Shown here piece after piece: positions 48,371-59,700 of a DNA stretch of 64,000 nt. The position numbers and the translations under genes were made by a program. This DNA comes from Eutypella sp. D-1 (lineage: Eukaryota > Ascomycota > Sordariomycetes > Xylariales > Diatrypaceae): assembly GCA_023313575.1 (NCBI GenBank), contig JAJTTP010000004.1, forward strand, positions 496,001 through 560,000, in the 5' to 3' direction. Under the pieces are notes generated by a model that saw nothing but the letters and a program-made list of their open reading frames with translations, was not told the origin of the DNA and did not search any database. Each line of letters opens with the position of its first letter. Within the stretch, counting starts at the first letter, position 1.

Positions 48371-51300
48371 AAAAAACGTAGCTTGGGGAGCATCTGGTAG
48401 CGCCATAAGCTGAGCTCAGGCTCCTTCCTGCATAGGTGAAACTAGGTGAGACGAGGTGAGGTCAGAGGAGAGAGAGGAGCGGTAGGCAAGGCCGCAAGGC
48501 CGAAGCCGGGTTTCCCCTGACTCAAGGTCTCTTGTGCCGGAAGACCTCCGTAGATTCTCCCCCTACCAGTCCCGAAATATTCGAAGCATTGCCCGAGCCA
48601 AGGCCGATGCTCGTGCCGCATTCGGAAGCCGCTCTACTGCCCCGCCGGCCGGCTGTGTAGAGGCGATGTAGGTATTTTTGCTGAGCCACGGCGGCATGCA
48701 CGATGAGAGCTAATTATATAACCAACTGCACCCACCACGCCAAAGGCGGAAACACGACAACATTCCAACTACACTGCCAGCTCGACAGAACCGGCCGCTT
48801 GGACTTACCTTGTTATCCATCCTCCCAGCATTGGTAGACTTTGAGCTACAACTGATCAACATACAAAAATGTTGGCGGGGAATGGAATTTCTTCTCGCGA
48901 CCTGTTACGTAGCCACCTGTGCTGCAAACTGTGATCGTGCTCACTCGAGCTGTGGACACACGACATTGCCGGTCCCACCACCGCCACCGTTCCACCGTCT
49001 CACTTGTTCGGCTCCAATGTCTCGTGTCTACGACTTGCCACTTGTGTGATAAGGGGCATCGTGTGCGTAGCGGTGCGACCATCTTAGGTCTTCTTTTCGC
49101 TATATAAGACGCATAGGAACGTAAAAAGAAGAGGATAAACAAATGCAAAGTCCATAAGCCAAAGACCTCATACCCATCTTGTCTTTGTGTGGTCAGACGG
49201 TCGAACGAATAGACCGCGGCCGACGAGCCCGCCCACGTGCCCAAGTCAGGTAGGTATGGATGAACATCATTCGCTTTTTGTCTCCCTAACGCCCACCCAA
49301 AGCCGACGGCGTTGTTTGTTCGTTCGTTCGTTGCATACATATAGTAGCATGCGTGCCTACGTGGTTTATGTGGAACAAACACACACGTACGAAATAGTAG
49401 TAAGCATGTACGCCAAAAAAAAAAAAAAAAGCCGCGGTGGCTATTATATAAGAATTGAAAGGTTTACTGAGAGATCTTGACACCTGAAACCCCCAATTCT
49501 TATGGCCGCCGCCTTTGCCAAGAACCTAAAGAGAGCAGAAGGTCAAGAAGGCGCAAACGAAAGAAGAAGAAAAAGGCACCAACGGGTGCTGCGCCACCAT
49601 GAGAGCGCTGAAAGGTGATGAGGGGAAAGAGGGGGGCTGTGTTACTGATTACTGATTTGCTGATGTACTGCACCCGTGATACGAGCTGAGCTGGAGCCGA
49701 GAGAGAGCCAATGTCGATCCGGCTGCTGGCTTCGAGAACTGGCTACAGAACCATTCTAGACAAAAAAAGCCACGCTACCAATGCCGGGCCTTTGCTTTCT
49801 TCGTTCGTGCTGCCTATCGGACTTACCATGCCATGTAGGTATGTGCTCGGATTTAGAGGGTGTAGAGTTTGTCCGTCGCCCGTGCCCATGATTCCCCATG
49901 GCGACCATTCTGGCAGCGGGGTAGATAGAATACCAAGAGCTGAAAAAGAGAGGGGACGCGTCATGAGAATCTTAGGTGAATCTGGGCAATGCATGGGACG
50001 TCTGGTAAAAGTGTGGTAAACTGGCTGACTGGCAGGCTGGGAAGGTAAAGTCAAATACCTAGGTGGTCATAAGTTGCACTGTCTGATGCACTGTCCCGCC
50101 GGCGGCTGCGACATTCTATTCATCTATTTCGCGTACACTGAAATTCATTACTGCAGGTGAAGTCTAGTCAGGTTGTCAGGGTCCTATGTATAGAATCAAG
50201 GGTAGGCGAATGAAGGCAGGAGACAACTCTATTTCACGAAATAAGCGCGGACAGGACAGGAACGTCTCCATCTGCTCGGATTCTTCGCGACATATTGATT
50301 GGATGGGTGCCTGGACGAACCAGGTCTTGCCAGGGACAGAGTTTTGAGGGAACAGCCGCCTTCAGTCGAACCGTGCCGCGCGCTTGATAAATTGACAGGT
50401 TGACAAGGGACAATGGATTTAATTATACGTATCCGTGGATGTAGTGGGAGATAGACATAGGTAATAGATAATACCATCCCCTATGCATCTAATGAATATA
50501 TGTTTATATGCGCATCTGAGGCCCATTGAAGGGAAGACTCAAACAATCCTGAAACATGCGCGATGTTTAAAGCACTTAGCCCCAAGCACCGGGAGTATTA
50601 CTTACTAAAGCACCTTAGAGATGCATATCTGACGATCAGGCCTCAAACTGTAAAACATGCTAAATAGCACGCATTGCATTGCACGCAAAACCCTCTCTCG
50701 TGCTTCTCTGATGGTGATACATATATAGTAAGATTGGTCTCGCCTCTTTTTCCCCCAGCAATGAATTTACCACCTCCTTGCTACATATCGACATACTAAG
50801 TAGATACGTAAATACGGATCTCCCCCCCTCGGGAAATACCCACCTGCAATACGGAGTACTTAAACCTTATTAATTCCCCGTACTGCCAGATGGACTGCCT
50901 TATAAGAGCACAGACATACTGGATATACATAGTATGTAACTATCGAACTTTATAATTGCGAGAGAGCCCCGTATTAGTTATGGATATCGTATAGTACCTA
51001 GGTAATGTATGTACGGCATCAGTAGAATTCCACGAGGTGCTCGCCCCCTCTCTTGGTTTATCCCAATACATCCTTATAGTACCTAGTAGTAATGACAGTG
51101 CTTCGACAGTTATGTCGAACACTGTTCATCGCCTGAGCCAAGCGGGCCGGGGGGGCGACCTAGGCACCTGGGCACTCAAGGCACTAAAAGGGCCAAGCTG
51201 GCAACGACATTTTAACGACATTTTCGTATCCACAACCCACTAGATAGAACTACCTAAGTAAGTACGTACAGCAGACATCACTCACCACACAGACACACGC

Positions 51301-52916
51301 GCCAGACACGCCAAAGCCCCGGCTGAACCGGCAATTGCTGGGCAGGGATGGCGTGGCCCAAGTGTCTTGGCCCCCTTCCAGAACCCTTGTTTGGCGCTCT
51401 TCGGGGGGGAAGGCGTGACTGGATTGACTGGTTTGCTGGTTGGCAGCCAGCTTGCTTGCTTGCCTCCTTGCCTCCCCAGCCTGCTTGTCTGCTATGCGTA
51501 TTGGCGTATTTGGCATGCTACCTTGCAACCTCGTTGGGGTGCACAGCAGCTGCGTCTCTCTCTCTCAGGCCTTTTTCGCCCCGTTCTTCTTGCCCCATTC
51601 TGGTTATGCCCCGAAACAATTGTCTGCGGGTTGCGTCTTCCTTACCTACCTCATAGTGCATACTAACTTGTGTACCTATGTATGTCCCACGGCTTTTCCA
51701 TTCCCGTTCTCTCCTTCGTTCGTCGTCGTCCGTACGTACTCCCGTTCTGCCGTTCCGTCCTTAACTCCTCCTACCTCCTACCATGTACACTTCCTTACCA
51801 ACCAACTTCCATTCTCATTCCTTGGCTTGTGCAGATGTAGTTGAGTTGGGTGAGAGATAGTGAACCTAGAGTATATGGAGTGAGTGATCGATTAATTTGA
51901 TTGATTATCTGATTGGTTGTGGAGTGACTACCTATAGTACCTAGGGCTTTAGGTAGTTGCGCAAGCCGGCTTACGAAGTAGACCTTGTTGGTGTTTTTTT
52001 CTATTTTCTGTCCCCTATCGTAGCACCGCAGCAACTCAGCCACCACTTCATCCCCATCTCAACCCAATTCGTCCTCTTCCATCTACCCATTCCATTCTAT
52101 CCTGTCCTATCCCCCATCCCATCTCTTCCGATCTACGCAAGTCCGGTCCGGCTTACCAACACACACTCCAGCCTATAGCCGACCACCCGACCAGTCAGCA
52201 ACGGAGCGAGCCAGCCTCCTCCCATCGGTCTTTTCCTTGTTTTTTTTTCTTCTTCCTTCTTTTCTTCCCTTGTACATTTTTATATAATTATTTACCCCTC
52301 TTCCCCTATTGCTGCGAATTGTTCTGCTTAATTCCTCTTCTCGCTCTTGCTGGTCATTCGTTGGAATAAAAAGAAAAAAGAAAAAGAAAACGGAAAGGAA
52401 AGGAAAATAGGATAGGAGGACAGGGAAATTAAAGAAACCGAAGAAAATTAATCAATACGGGAGCACTGGACACAGGACGACTCGCCACACTTTCGAACCC
52501 TACGAAGTTTCCAGGCCAGAAGGATTTTTGTCATATCAACCCGATTATTGAAAGCGACGATTCGCAATCTGGTATTATTGAGCTCTGTTGCTCGCTTTCC
52601 CAGACTGCCAGGCTACCAAGTCTCGGAGCTCTGATACCTTGCCGGTAATTGCGTATCTGTCTAGGCATCGATTACCAGCATCGGACTTTCTGGTCGAACA
52701 AGCGATTCGAGTACCTAACAAATTGATTATCAGCCAGGGCTGGGCGACCACCAACACAATTTTGGATGCAGCGTTGTTTGGATAGCTCCGAAGGACCCTT
52801 TTTTTACTGATTGAATCGTTCTATATCGCATCTCCATTGGCATCTTTGCATGGTTGTCGCTGGTTTAGAACATCCCATCCCCTTTGCGGGATTATACCTC
52901 TAGTTCCGCCACTATA

Positions 52917-55538
52917 ATGCGCGGCTTCTTCAAGACAGCAGCCGCTCTGCTGTTAGCAATAACACAATCATGCGATGGTCACTCCGTTAAGAGGAATCCC
53001 CTAAATTATGTTAGCCGCATCGACAATCCCGTAATACATACGCCTTCGCATCGAGTTCACGCTCACTCTTCCTTCGACCTCTCTTTCCTATTACACAATG
53101 AAAAACAAAAAATCCGCATATCATTAGAGCCTAATCATGACATATTAGCAGATTCGTTGAGTGTGACGCACATGAACAACGATGGGACTATCGGCCGCCA
53201 GGAAAAGGTCGAGAGGAGAAGCCACAAGGTCTTCAAAGGTGACGCCTTTATCCAGTATCCGAGCCGGCCTGATTGGATCAAGGCTGGCTTTGCCCGGTTA
53301 ACCATCAACAAGGACGGCCCGAATCCCGTTTTCCAAGGTGTGTTCCGGATACACGGGAACCATCACCACATCGTCACTGCCTCCACCTACAGGAAAACCC
53401 GCCAGGGCGGGGATCCCGACATCGAGCTAGGCGACGGCGAGTATATGGTTGTTTGGAGGGATACAGACGTCTTACAGGACCCGGTCTATTCGCACGATGA
53501 GCTGAAGCGAGGCCTAGGGCTCGGCGCGAGCAACTGCTTGTCCGATAGCCTGCAATTCAACAACGAGGACAGCCACCCGGTCTACCGCGGACTCGACCTC
53601 AGCAACACCTCCGCCGTCGAGGCCAGCTCGCTTTTCGGACGACAGATCGACGGCACCACGGGTGGAAATGGCGCCGGTGTCAACCTGCGGGACTCTATCG
53701 GCTCGACTGCCGGCTGTCCCCAGATGCGCAGAGTCGCCCTGGTCGGCATCGCCACCGACTGCACGTACCGCGCCCAGTTTGACTCTGAGAGCGATATGCG
53801 GGAGAACATTATCAACCTAGTCAATTCAGCGTCGGAGCTCTACGAAACCACTTTCAACATCTCTCTCGGCATCCAGAACCTGACCGTGCAGGAACCCGAC
53901 TGTCCGGGCACGCCACCGGCGAGCGTGCCATGGAACGTCCCGTGCAGCGGCAGTACCACCATCAGCGACCGTCTCAGTCTCTTCTCCCAGTGGCGGGGTC
54001 AGTTCGAGGACACCAATGCCTATTGGACCCTGCTGAGCACGTGCAACACCGACTCCGCTGTTGGGCTTGCCTGGTTGGGACAGGTCTGCTCCAGGGGCTC
54101 ATCTGTTCAGGGGAGCGGCGTCGATGGTGGTAACGAGACTATTGCCGGAGCCAATGTGGTGGTACGGACGGACGGCGGCAGCGAGTGGCAAATCTTCGCC
54201 CATGAGACGGGCCACACTTTCGGCGCCTACCACGACTGTACACAGGATACGTGCAGCGACGGGACGATGGACATGCAGAAGTGCTGTCCCCTCAGCAAGA
54301 CCGGATGCGACGCTGACGGCGACTTTATTATGAACCCTTCGACGGGGAGAGGTATAACGCAGTTCTCCCCCTGCACGGTCGGCAACGTCTGCTCGGCCAT
54401 GGGTCGCGGTAGTGTCAGTACGTCGTGTCTCAGTGACAACAGAGGAGTAACTACCATCACGGGCAAACAATGCGGAAATGGCATCGTGGAGGAGGACGAG
54501 CAATGTGACTGCGGCGGAGCAGACCAGTGTGGCGACAACAGCTGCTGCGACCCGGAAACGTGCAGATTCCGGGACGGCGCCGTCTGCGACCCGGCCAACG
54601 AGGACTGCTGCACGGACCAGTGTAGTTTCGCCTCCAGGGGCACGGTTTGCCGCAAAAGCACGGGCACTTGCGACCCGGAGGAGACATGTGCTGGCGACGC
54701 GGCCACGTGCCCGACAGACGTCAAGACTCCCGACGGCAACGCGTGCGGCGATGACGGCGCGGGGCTCACATGCGCCTCGGGCCAGTGTACGTCGCGGGAC
54801 CAGCAGTGCAAGACGCTAGTCGGGTCACTGACGTCGGAGGAGGACACATCAGCGTGCGACGCGCAGAGTGGGAGCTGCATCGTGGCGTGCAGTTCGTCGA
54901 AGCTGGGCCCGCAGGCCTGTTACAACATGCAGCAGTACTTCCTGGACGGCACGCCGTGCGACGGGGGCGGGCAGTGCCGTAACGGCAACTGCGAGGGCTC
55001 GCAGTGGTACAGGCGCGCTCTCGACTTCATCCGCAACAACCTGCAGATCGTCATCCCCGTCGCCTCCGTCGTCGGCGGCCTCATCCTCCTCTCCATCCTC
55101 AGCTGCTGCATCAGCTCGTGCCGCCGCCGCAGCCGCGCCCGCAAGGCCAAGGCCGCGGTCCGCGCCGCCGAGAAGGCCGGCCTCCAGGCCCAGGGCAACG
55201 GTAGCTGGGTCGGCGGAGGGGCCGCTGCCGCTGCTGGTGCCGCGGCCGCCCGCAGTAACAGTCGCAGTAACAGGGGCCCCGGGGATACTGGGGCCGCGGC
55301 GAACGACATCCCCTACCCGCCGCCCCCGGCGTATCCCGCGCAAACGGAGGGCACCACCCAGCAATTCGGCGGCCCGCCGCCGCCGCCCGTACCACCCAAT
55401 TACAACGGGTATGGCGGCTACGGCGCCGGCTACGGAGGGGATAACAATTATGGGGGCTATGGGGGCGGCTACGGAAACGGAAACGGAAACGGGGGTGGCC
55501 CGTGGATGCCCAGGAGGACATCGGCGCGGTATGCCTAA
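52917..55538 (+). CDS. ADAM-family zinc metalloprotease, membrane-anchored
   Basis: Single-exon gene, 873 residues from the ATG at 52917; a longer frame upstream has no ATG. Signal peptide at residues 1-21 or so. A propeptide follows to about residue 240. The reprolysin/ADAM catalytic domain carries the zinc site HETGHTFGAYHD at residues 429-440 (three His ligands and the catalytic Glu). A disintegrin-type cysteine-rich module starts near residue 518 with CGNGIVEEDEQCDCG and runs to about 600. Further cysteine-rich sequence leads to one membrane helix (about 710-731, IVIPVASVVGGLILLSIL). The cytosolic tail has a basic stop-transfer stretch, then Pro- and Gly/Tyr-rich repeats. Expected role: shedding or degrading surface proteins at the cell surface. 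Fungal members are known, but their substrates are poorly defined. Confidence 0.95.
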   Translation: MRGFFKTAAALLLAITQSCDGHSVKRNPLNYVSRIDNPVIHTPSHRVHAHSSFDLSFLLHNEKQKIRISLEPNHDILADSLSVTHMNNDGTIGRQEKVERRSHKVFKGDAFIQYPSRPDWIKAGFARLTINKDGPNPVFQGVFRIHGNHHHIVTASTYRKTRQGGDPDIELGDGEYMVVWRDTDVLQDPVYSHDELKRGLGLGASNCLSDSLQFNNEDSHPVYRGLDLSNTSAVEASSLFGRQIDGTTGGNGAGVNLRDSIGSTAGCPQMRRVALVGIATDCTYRAQFDSESDMRENIINLVNSASELYETTFNISLGIQNLTVQEPDCPGTPPASVPWNVPCSGSTTISDRLSLFSQWRGQFEDTNAYWTLLSTCNTDSAVGLAWLGQVCSRGSSVQGSGVDGGNETIAGANVVVRTDGGSEWQIFAHETGHTFGAYHDCTQDTCSDGTMDMQKCCPLSKTGCDADGDFIMNPSTGRGITQFSPCTVGNVCSAMGRGSVSTSCLSDNRGVTTITGKQCGNGIVEEDEQCDCGGADQCGDNSCCDPETCRFRDGAVCDPANEDCCTDQCSFASRGTVCRKSTGTCDPEETCAGDAATCPTDVKTPDGNACGDDGAGLTCASGQCTSRDQQCKTLVGSLTSEEDTSACDAQSGSCIVACSSSKLGPQACYNMQQYFLDGTPCDGGGQCRNGNCEGSQWYRRALDFIRNNLQIVIPVASVVGGLILLSILSCCISSCRRRSRARKAKAAVRAAEKAGLQAQGNGSWVGGGAAAAAGAAAARSNSRSNRGPGDTGAAANDIPYPPPPAYPAQTEGTTQQFGGPPPPPVPPNYNGYGGYGAGYGGDNNYGGYGGGYGNGNGNGGGPWMPRRTSARYA

Positions 55539-56739
55539 GGCGTTTTCCCCTTGCTTTTCCTTTTTTTTCTGTCTTCTTCCCCGTTCCTCCCCATGCTTTT
55601 TTTCTTCTCTCCTTTTCTGGGCCTTGTTTAGTTGGGTTTCCACATTTGGTTGGTCGTTATTGCTTGCTTGCTTCTTTGTTTTTTCATGGCATGGCGGCCT
55701 TCTTCTCTCTCCCCCTGAATGGAAAGGAAGATATATGCATGGGGCGGTTCCAATGGTACATACATATATATCCATCTATATATTGAAATAGACAACATAG
55801 CCTATTCTCATTCATTTTCTCCCCCTTCATGTGCATGCATGCTGTGTGGATTTGTGTTCCCGTCTTCCGTCTTGGAATTCGTGAGTGGTTGGTTGGTTCC
55901 GTTGCTTATTAGTGATCTATTTAATGCTACCTGCTTTCGTGACTTGGGGGGGGGGGGGGGGGGGGCTCGACTTGATTTGGACTATGCTATGCTATACGCA
56001 TTATGGCTTTTGCTTAAGGGGAGTGGGAGGGCGTGTATATATATCCGTGTCTATCTGTCTGTCGGTGTCGGGAGGAGCCGAAACTTACATCCCTGGAACA
56101 CCGTCCTCAATAAGAAATCAAGGAGCTGCTGGTTCCCGGCCGGCGGCGGAGGAGGACGAGGGTGCCTGATCCCCCGTTTGTCTTGTCCGGGTCAAATGAA
56201 TAAGCTTTATCAATTATACCCCATTCGAATTTCGATATAAATTTAAATAAATAAATAAGAACCTTTCTCAGTTTGGTATAACTGAGTAGCCGGTGGGCGC
56301 GGCGACCGCCGTCTCGGACGCAGACGCCAGACTTCTTTTTACCGGCATAGGCTCCTAGCGGATCCATGAACGTAGTAAGTGATGTCTAAGATAGATCTTT
56401 GATTGCTCAAGCGTTTGGTAAGTCCTTCCGGAAATGGTACTGGCATACGAGTTCACGAGTCACGGCCACGATCCTGGGTAGATAGTTATGAGATGACGAT
56501 TCGAAACACTGCCAGAACTTCAAGAAAATAAATATACCTAGTTCAATGAGTGAAATCGAGGCGTAGACTACAAGACCCCCCCCCCCCCCCCCCCCACCCC
56601 CCTAAGTCTCGCTATATACATATACAGTCACGGAGATGATCGCACTCCAATCCTAACTGATACTGTACTTACGATGATGATCGCGCGTTAGCCCGTGTTG
56701 GCGGATAAGGGTAGGACCGCCCAACGTAGCCTAGGGCCG
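55539..56739. other. convergent intergenic space with homopolymer runs
   Basis: 1.2 kb between the ADAM gene and the orphan gene, which point at each other. It contains a 20-nt G run (55946-55965) and a 20-nt C run (56576-56595). No gene is seen. Confidence 0.55.
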
Positions 56740-59700
56740 TCATACCCCGGTGAGCATGAGCTGTGCATGACTCCTATCGTTGCCCTTCTTCTCAACCACA
56801 TCGATCTTGCTGTAGCCTTTCGAATTCACCGTCGCCGTGAAAACGGCACGGAAGCGCTCGAAAGCGCCGAGGATAAGCGGTTGGAGGGCGCTTTCCTTTT
56901 CCTTCTTAAGGCCGCCCACCTGCAGGTCATACTGGTAGTAAGTGGAAGAAATGTCCTCCAGAGCGGCGCGCAGGGGCAGGTTGCCGTTCACGTATTGGTT
57001 TGGCGTCACGTAGATATGCCCAGCGTCCGCCTTTCTCGGATCGTCGTCTCCCACCAGCTCGATCTTGGTCTTGTTGCTGAAGAGACAGGATTCAGCCCCC
57101 CCACTTAGGACCGTGATCGTCAGGCTGGCCAAAGCCACCTCGTTTCCTGTGTTGTTTTGTGCCTCGACAGTAATGCTCACTACATCGTCCGATGACGGCT
57201 CGGTTGGCGAGACTGAGTATACTAGCTGCGGATCGGGTGCGTCGCCGAACTGGGCGATCACGGGCTTCCCGGTATTGTCGATATAGGTCTGAACGGGGTC
57301 TTCCAGAGGGTCCTCATGGCTGAATAAGTGGATGAGTAGACTCACTATCGCTAGGATCACCCCGACCACTACCAACACGACTCCAATGACGGGAAGTGCT
57401 GCAGAGAGTGTCGCACCGACGGCCCAGAAGCCAAGTTCGGCGCCGAGGTCGATCACGTCCAGAGCTACAGTAAGCACCTGGATAACCAAGGACAGGGTAT
57501 TGATGATTTTGTCCGGCAGGCTGAGGCTGTCCCAGTCGTGAACGAGGCTGAAAGTCATGGCTATTGCTATGCCAAGGCCCAGTGCGACGGTGAAAACCTT
57601 GAGTGCGGTGCTCCCGAGGCTGAATTCCTCGGCAGCTTCTGCTTCTCCCGGGGGAACTTTCTCCGGCATTTCTTCGACAGGCTCGTTCCATCGACCAGCC
57701 TCTTCTCCTTCTTGGCTAGTGGGAACCCCTTCTGCTCCCACATGTTCGCCTACCGACTCGTGAAACCCGCCTTCAGGGTTGACCTCGTCTGACATTGCGG
57801 CGAGATCAGCTGCTTTCTCATCGATCGACCGATAGATTCCCTGGTCCATCTCCATGGTGTCTAGATGGTCGAGAATGACTGTTCCCGTTCTTCCTTTCCA
57901 GACTTTCCAAGCGTCGTAGGCGTACTCAAGCTCATCAGCTGTTGTTTGGAGCATCTCCATGATAACCGTCGCGCGATCCGAGTCGGACATATCGTTCCAA
58001 TTCTGTACCAGTCCAACGATGCTATAACCAAGACGGAAGAGTTTATAGGATGCCTATGTCATATTGATTAGCCGAAATGCATCTCGTATTGAGGAATACA
58101 CTAGGTGCCAGTGCCATTTAAATGGGAGATGAAAAGCCACGCACCATACAAGTGGTGAACAGCCCTTTCAGAATCTTGCTCGCTTGATACTTTTCGATTA
58201 TTTGATCCCAGGCCTCGCTGATCCATTGATAGAACGATGACCCTCCCCAGGCCTTGTCCAAGCCCTTGTCCTCGCTCGAAATCCAACCGCTGAGCGCGTC
58301 TATCACGTCAAGAGACGTATCGACAATCTGTTGCGCTCGACTGTCTGCTGACTGATTCTGGTCCAAGTTGTTGTCGTTCTCAAACTGGTCCACATCTTCG
58401 CGCAATGCCGACTTTATGCTGGTCGGGAGCTTCCCGCTGTTCTCGATGACTTCCACGGTCAGACTTCGGATGGACGCGGTAAGGTACTCACGGGCCTCGT
58501 CTTTCACTGAACTGATAGTCGGGTATTCGGTGCCTCGCTTGATGGTATAAGTGACGATCTTTTGAAACCAGTTATCTGCGAACGGTTGATCTGGTGCCAA
58601 GGTGTGCATAACGCACGACTGCTGATTTACTACATTGACATTCTATTCGAAAATAGACAGTTGGTTAGCCAATTGAATTTTCTCAGGCCGGAGAAAAGCA
58701 ATGATGCAAAACACAAATTTCGGCGACTTACATCTTGGATCGGATTTGCTACGTGCAGATCCATCACGACTTCCTTTTGCAAGACAGAAAGCATTTGCTT
58801 GGCCCAGTCTCCAGGATTGTCGTTCAAGTAAGGAGTCAAGAAGCTCCGGTGGAGGTCCTTCATGCCTTGTATCGAAGTGAGGTTGCTTATCTGGTTGTAC
58901 TCCTTCGACCGGGACAGACAGTTTCGCCTGTTGCCTTGCCACCAATACCAGAGTTTCTTCTGCTCGTTAGGCGTGAAGCGACCGGCATACTTATTCGATC
59001 CAGCGAACGAGTTGCACAGAAACGCGACTGCGTATTTGTTTCTGAGGAATTCCTTGAAATCCGAATCTAGCCCATCAGCTAACTCGTATGGCAAGCCGTC
59101 GGGTTTGCCGGTGTTAAGGAATTTCTCGCGATCGTCGCCATCCATGTGGTACAGCATCATCTTGTGAATCAGCTTCTGAGACGCATCATGGGCCTGGCGA
59201 AATCGTTAGTTACCGTTGGGGAGAGTCGCCGCATGAGCAAAAATGTAATGCTTCGCTTACACTTTGATCATCGTAGTTGTGGAAGTCTATGAGGTCTGAT
59301 ACGCTCGGTGCCCGTGATTTCTCGAGGCGTCTCGTGATGTCCGCCGGTTGGGCACTATAGCCCTCCGAACTGAAGCCTCCGGGTTTTGGCTGCGACGCAA
59401 AAGCTCGGGAAACATCGGCTCGCATTCTTTCAGAATGTGCCACGTGCGAGGCCCCCTTTGAAATGGAAACGAAATGCCTGGTACAGTTTAGCACGGCGAC
59501 CAAATTTCCCTATACTGTTATTCATATGGTATACGCATACCTATTCCCTTTCATCTCGCGCATTCTGGGGTCGTATTCGAAAGCTACGGCACGGGAATCC
59601 TCTGGGAACATCAGGTCGATCTCAACCTGAAGCTCCCGAAACAGACAAGGAAGAGTCAGATCCAGTCCCAGCTGGGACTGGAAGCCCAGCTCAAACACGC

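Larger units (their letters stand above)
5168..51003. repeat. dispersed octamer palindrome ACCTAGGT, ten copies
   Basis: Copies start at 5168, 16927, 17893, 26401, 32821, 33551, 34268, 41993, 50057 and 50996. Several extend to 12-14-base palindromes (for example 5165-5178 and 17891-17902). All lie between genes. The span given covers the set, not one continuous element. Confidence 0.85.
47208..52916. other. 5.7-kb stretch without a confident gene
   Basis: Holds the promoter elements of the peptide gene at its left end, a possible two-exon mini-gene at 48178-48370, a 15-nt A run near 49416, ACCTAGGT palindromes at 50057 and 50996, and a long C/T-rich leader region (about 51700-52300) before the ADAM gene. 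No RNA gene is recognised. Confidence 0.5.

Noticed and set aside
48846..49382. 178-codon minus-strand frame
   Set aside because: Composition looks random, no recognisable motif, runs through intergenic low-complexity DNA.
54227..54880. 217-codon antisense frame in the ADAM gene
   Set aside because: Shadow of a Cys-rich GC-rich exon, no start context or motif.
54868..55791. 307-codon frame over the 3' end of the ADAM gene
   Set aside because: Alternate frame of the Ala/Gly-rich tail; low-complexity translation.
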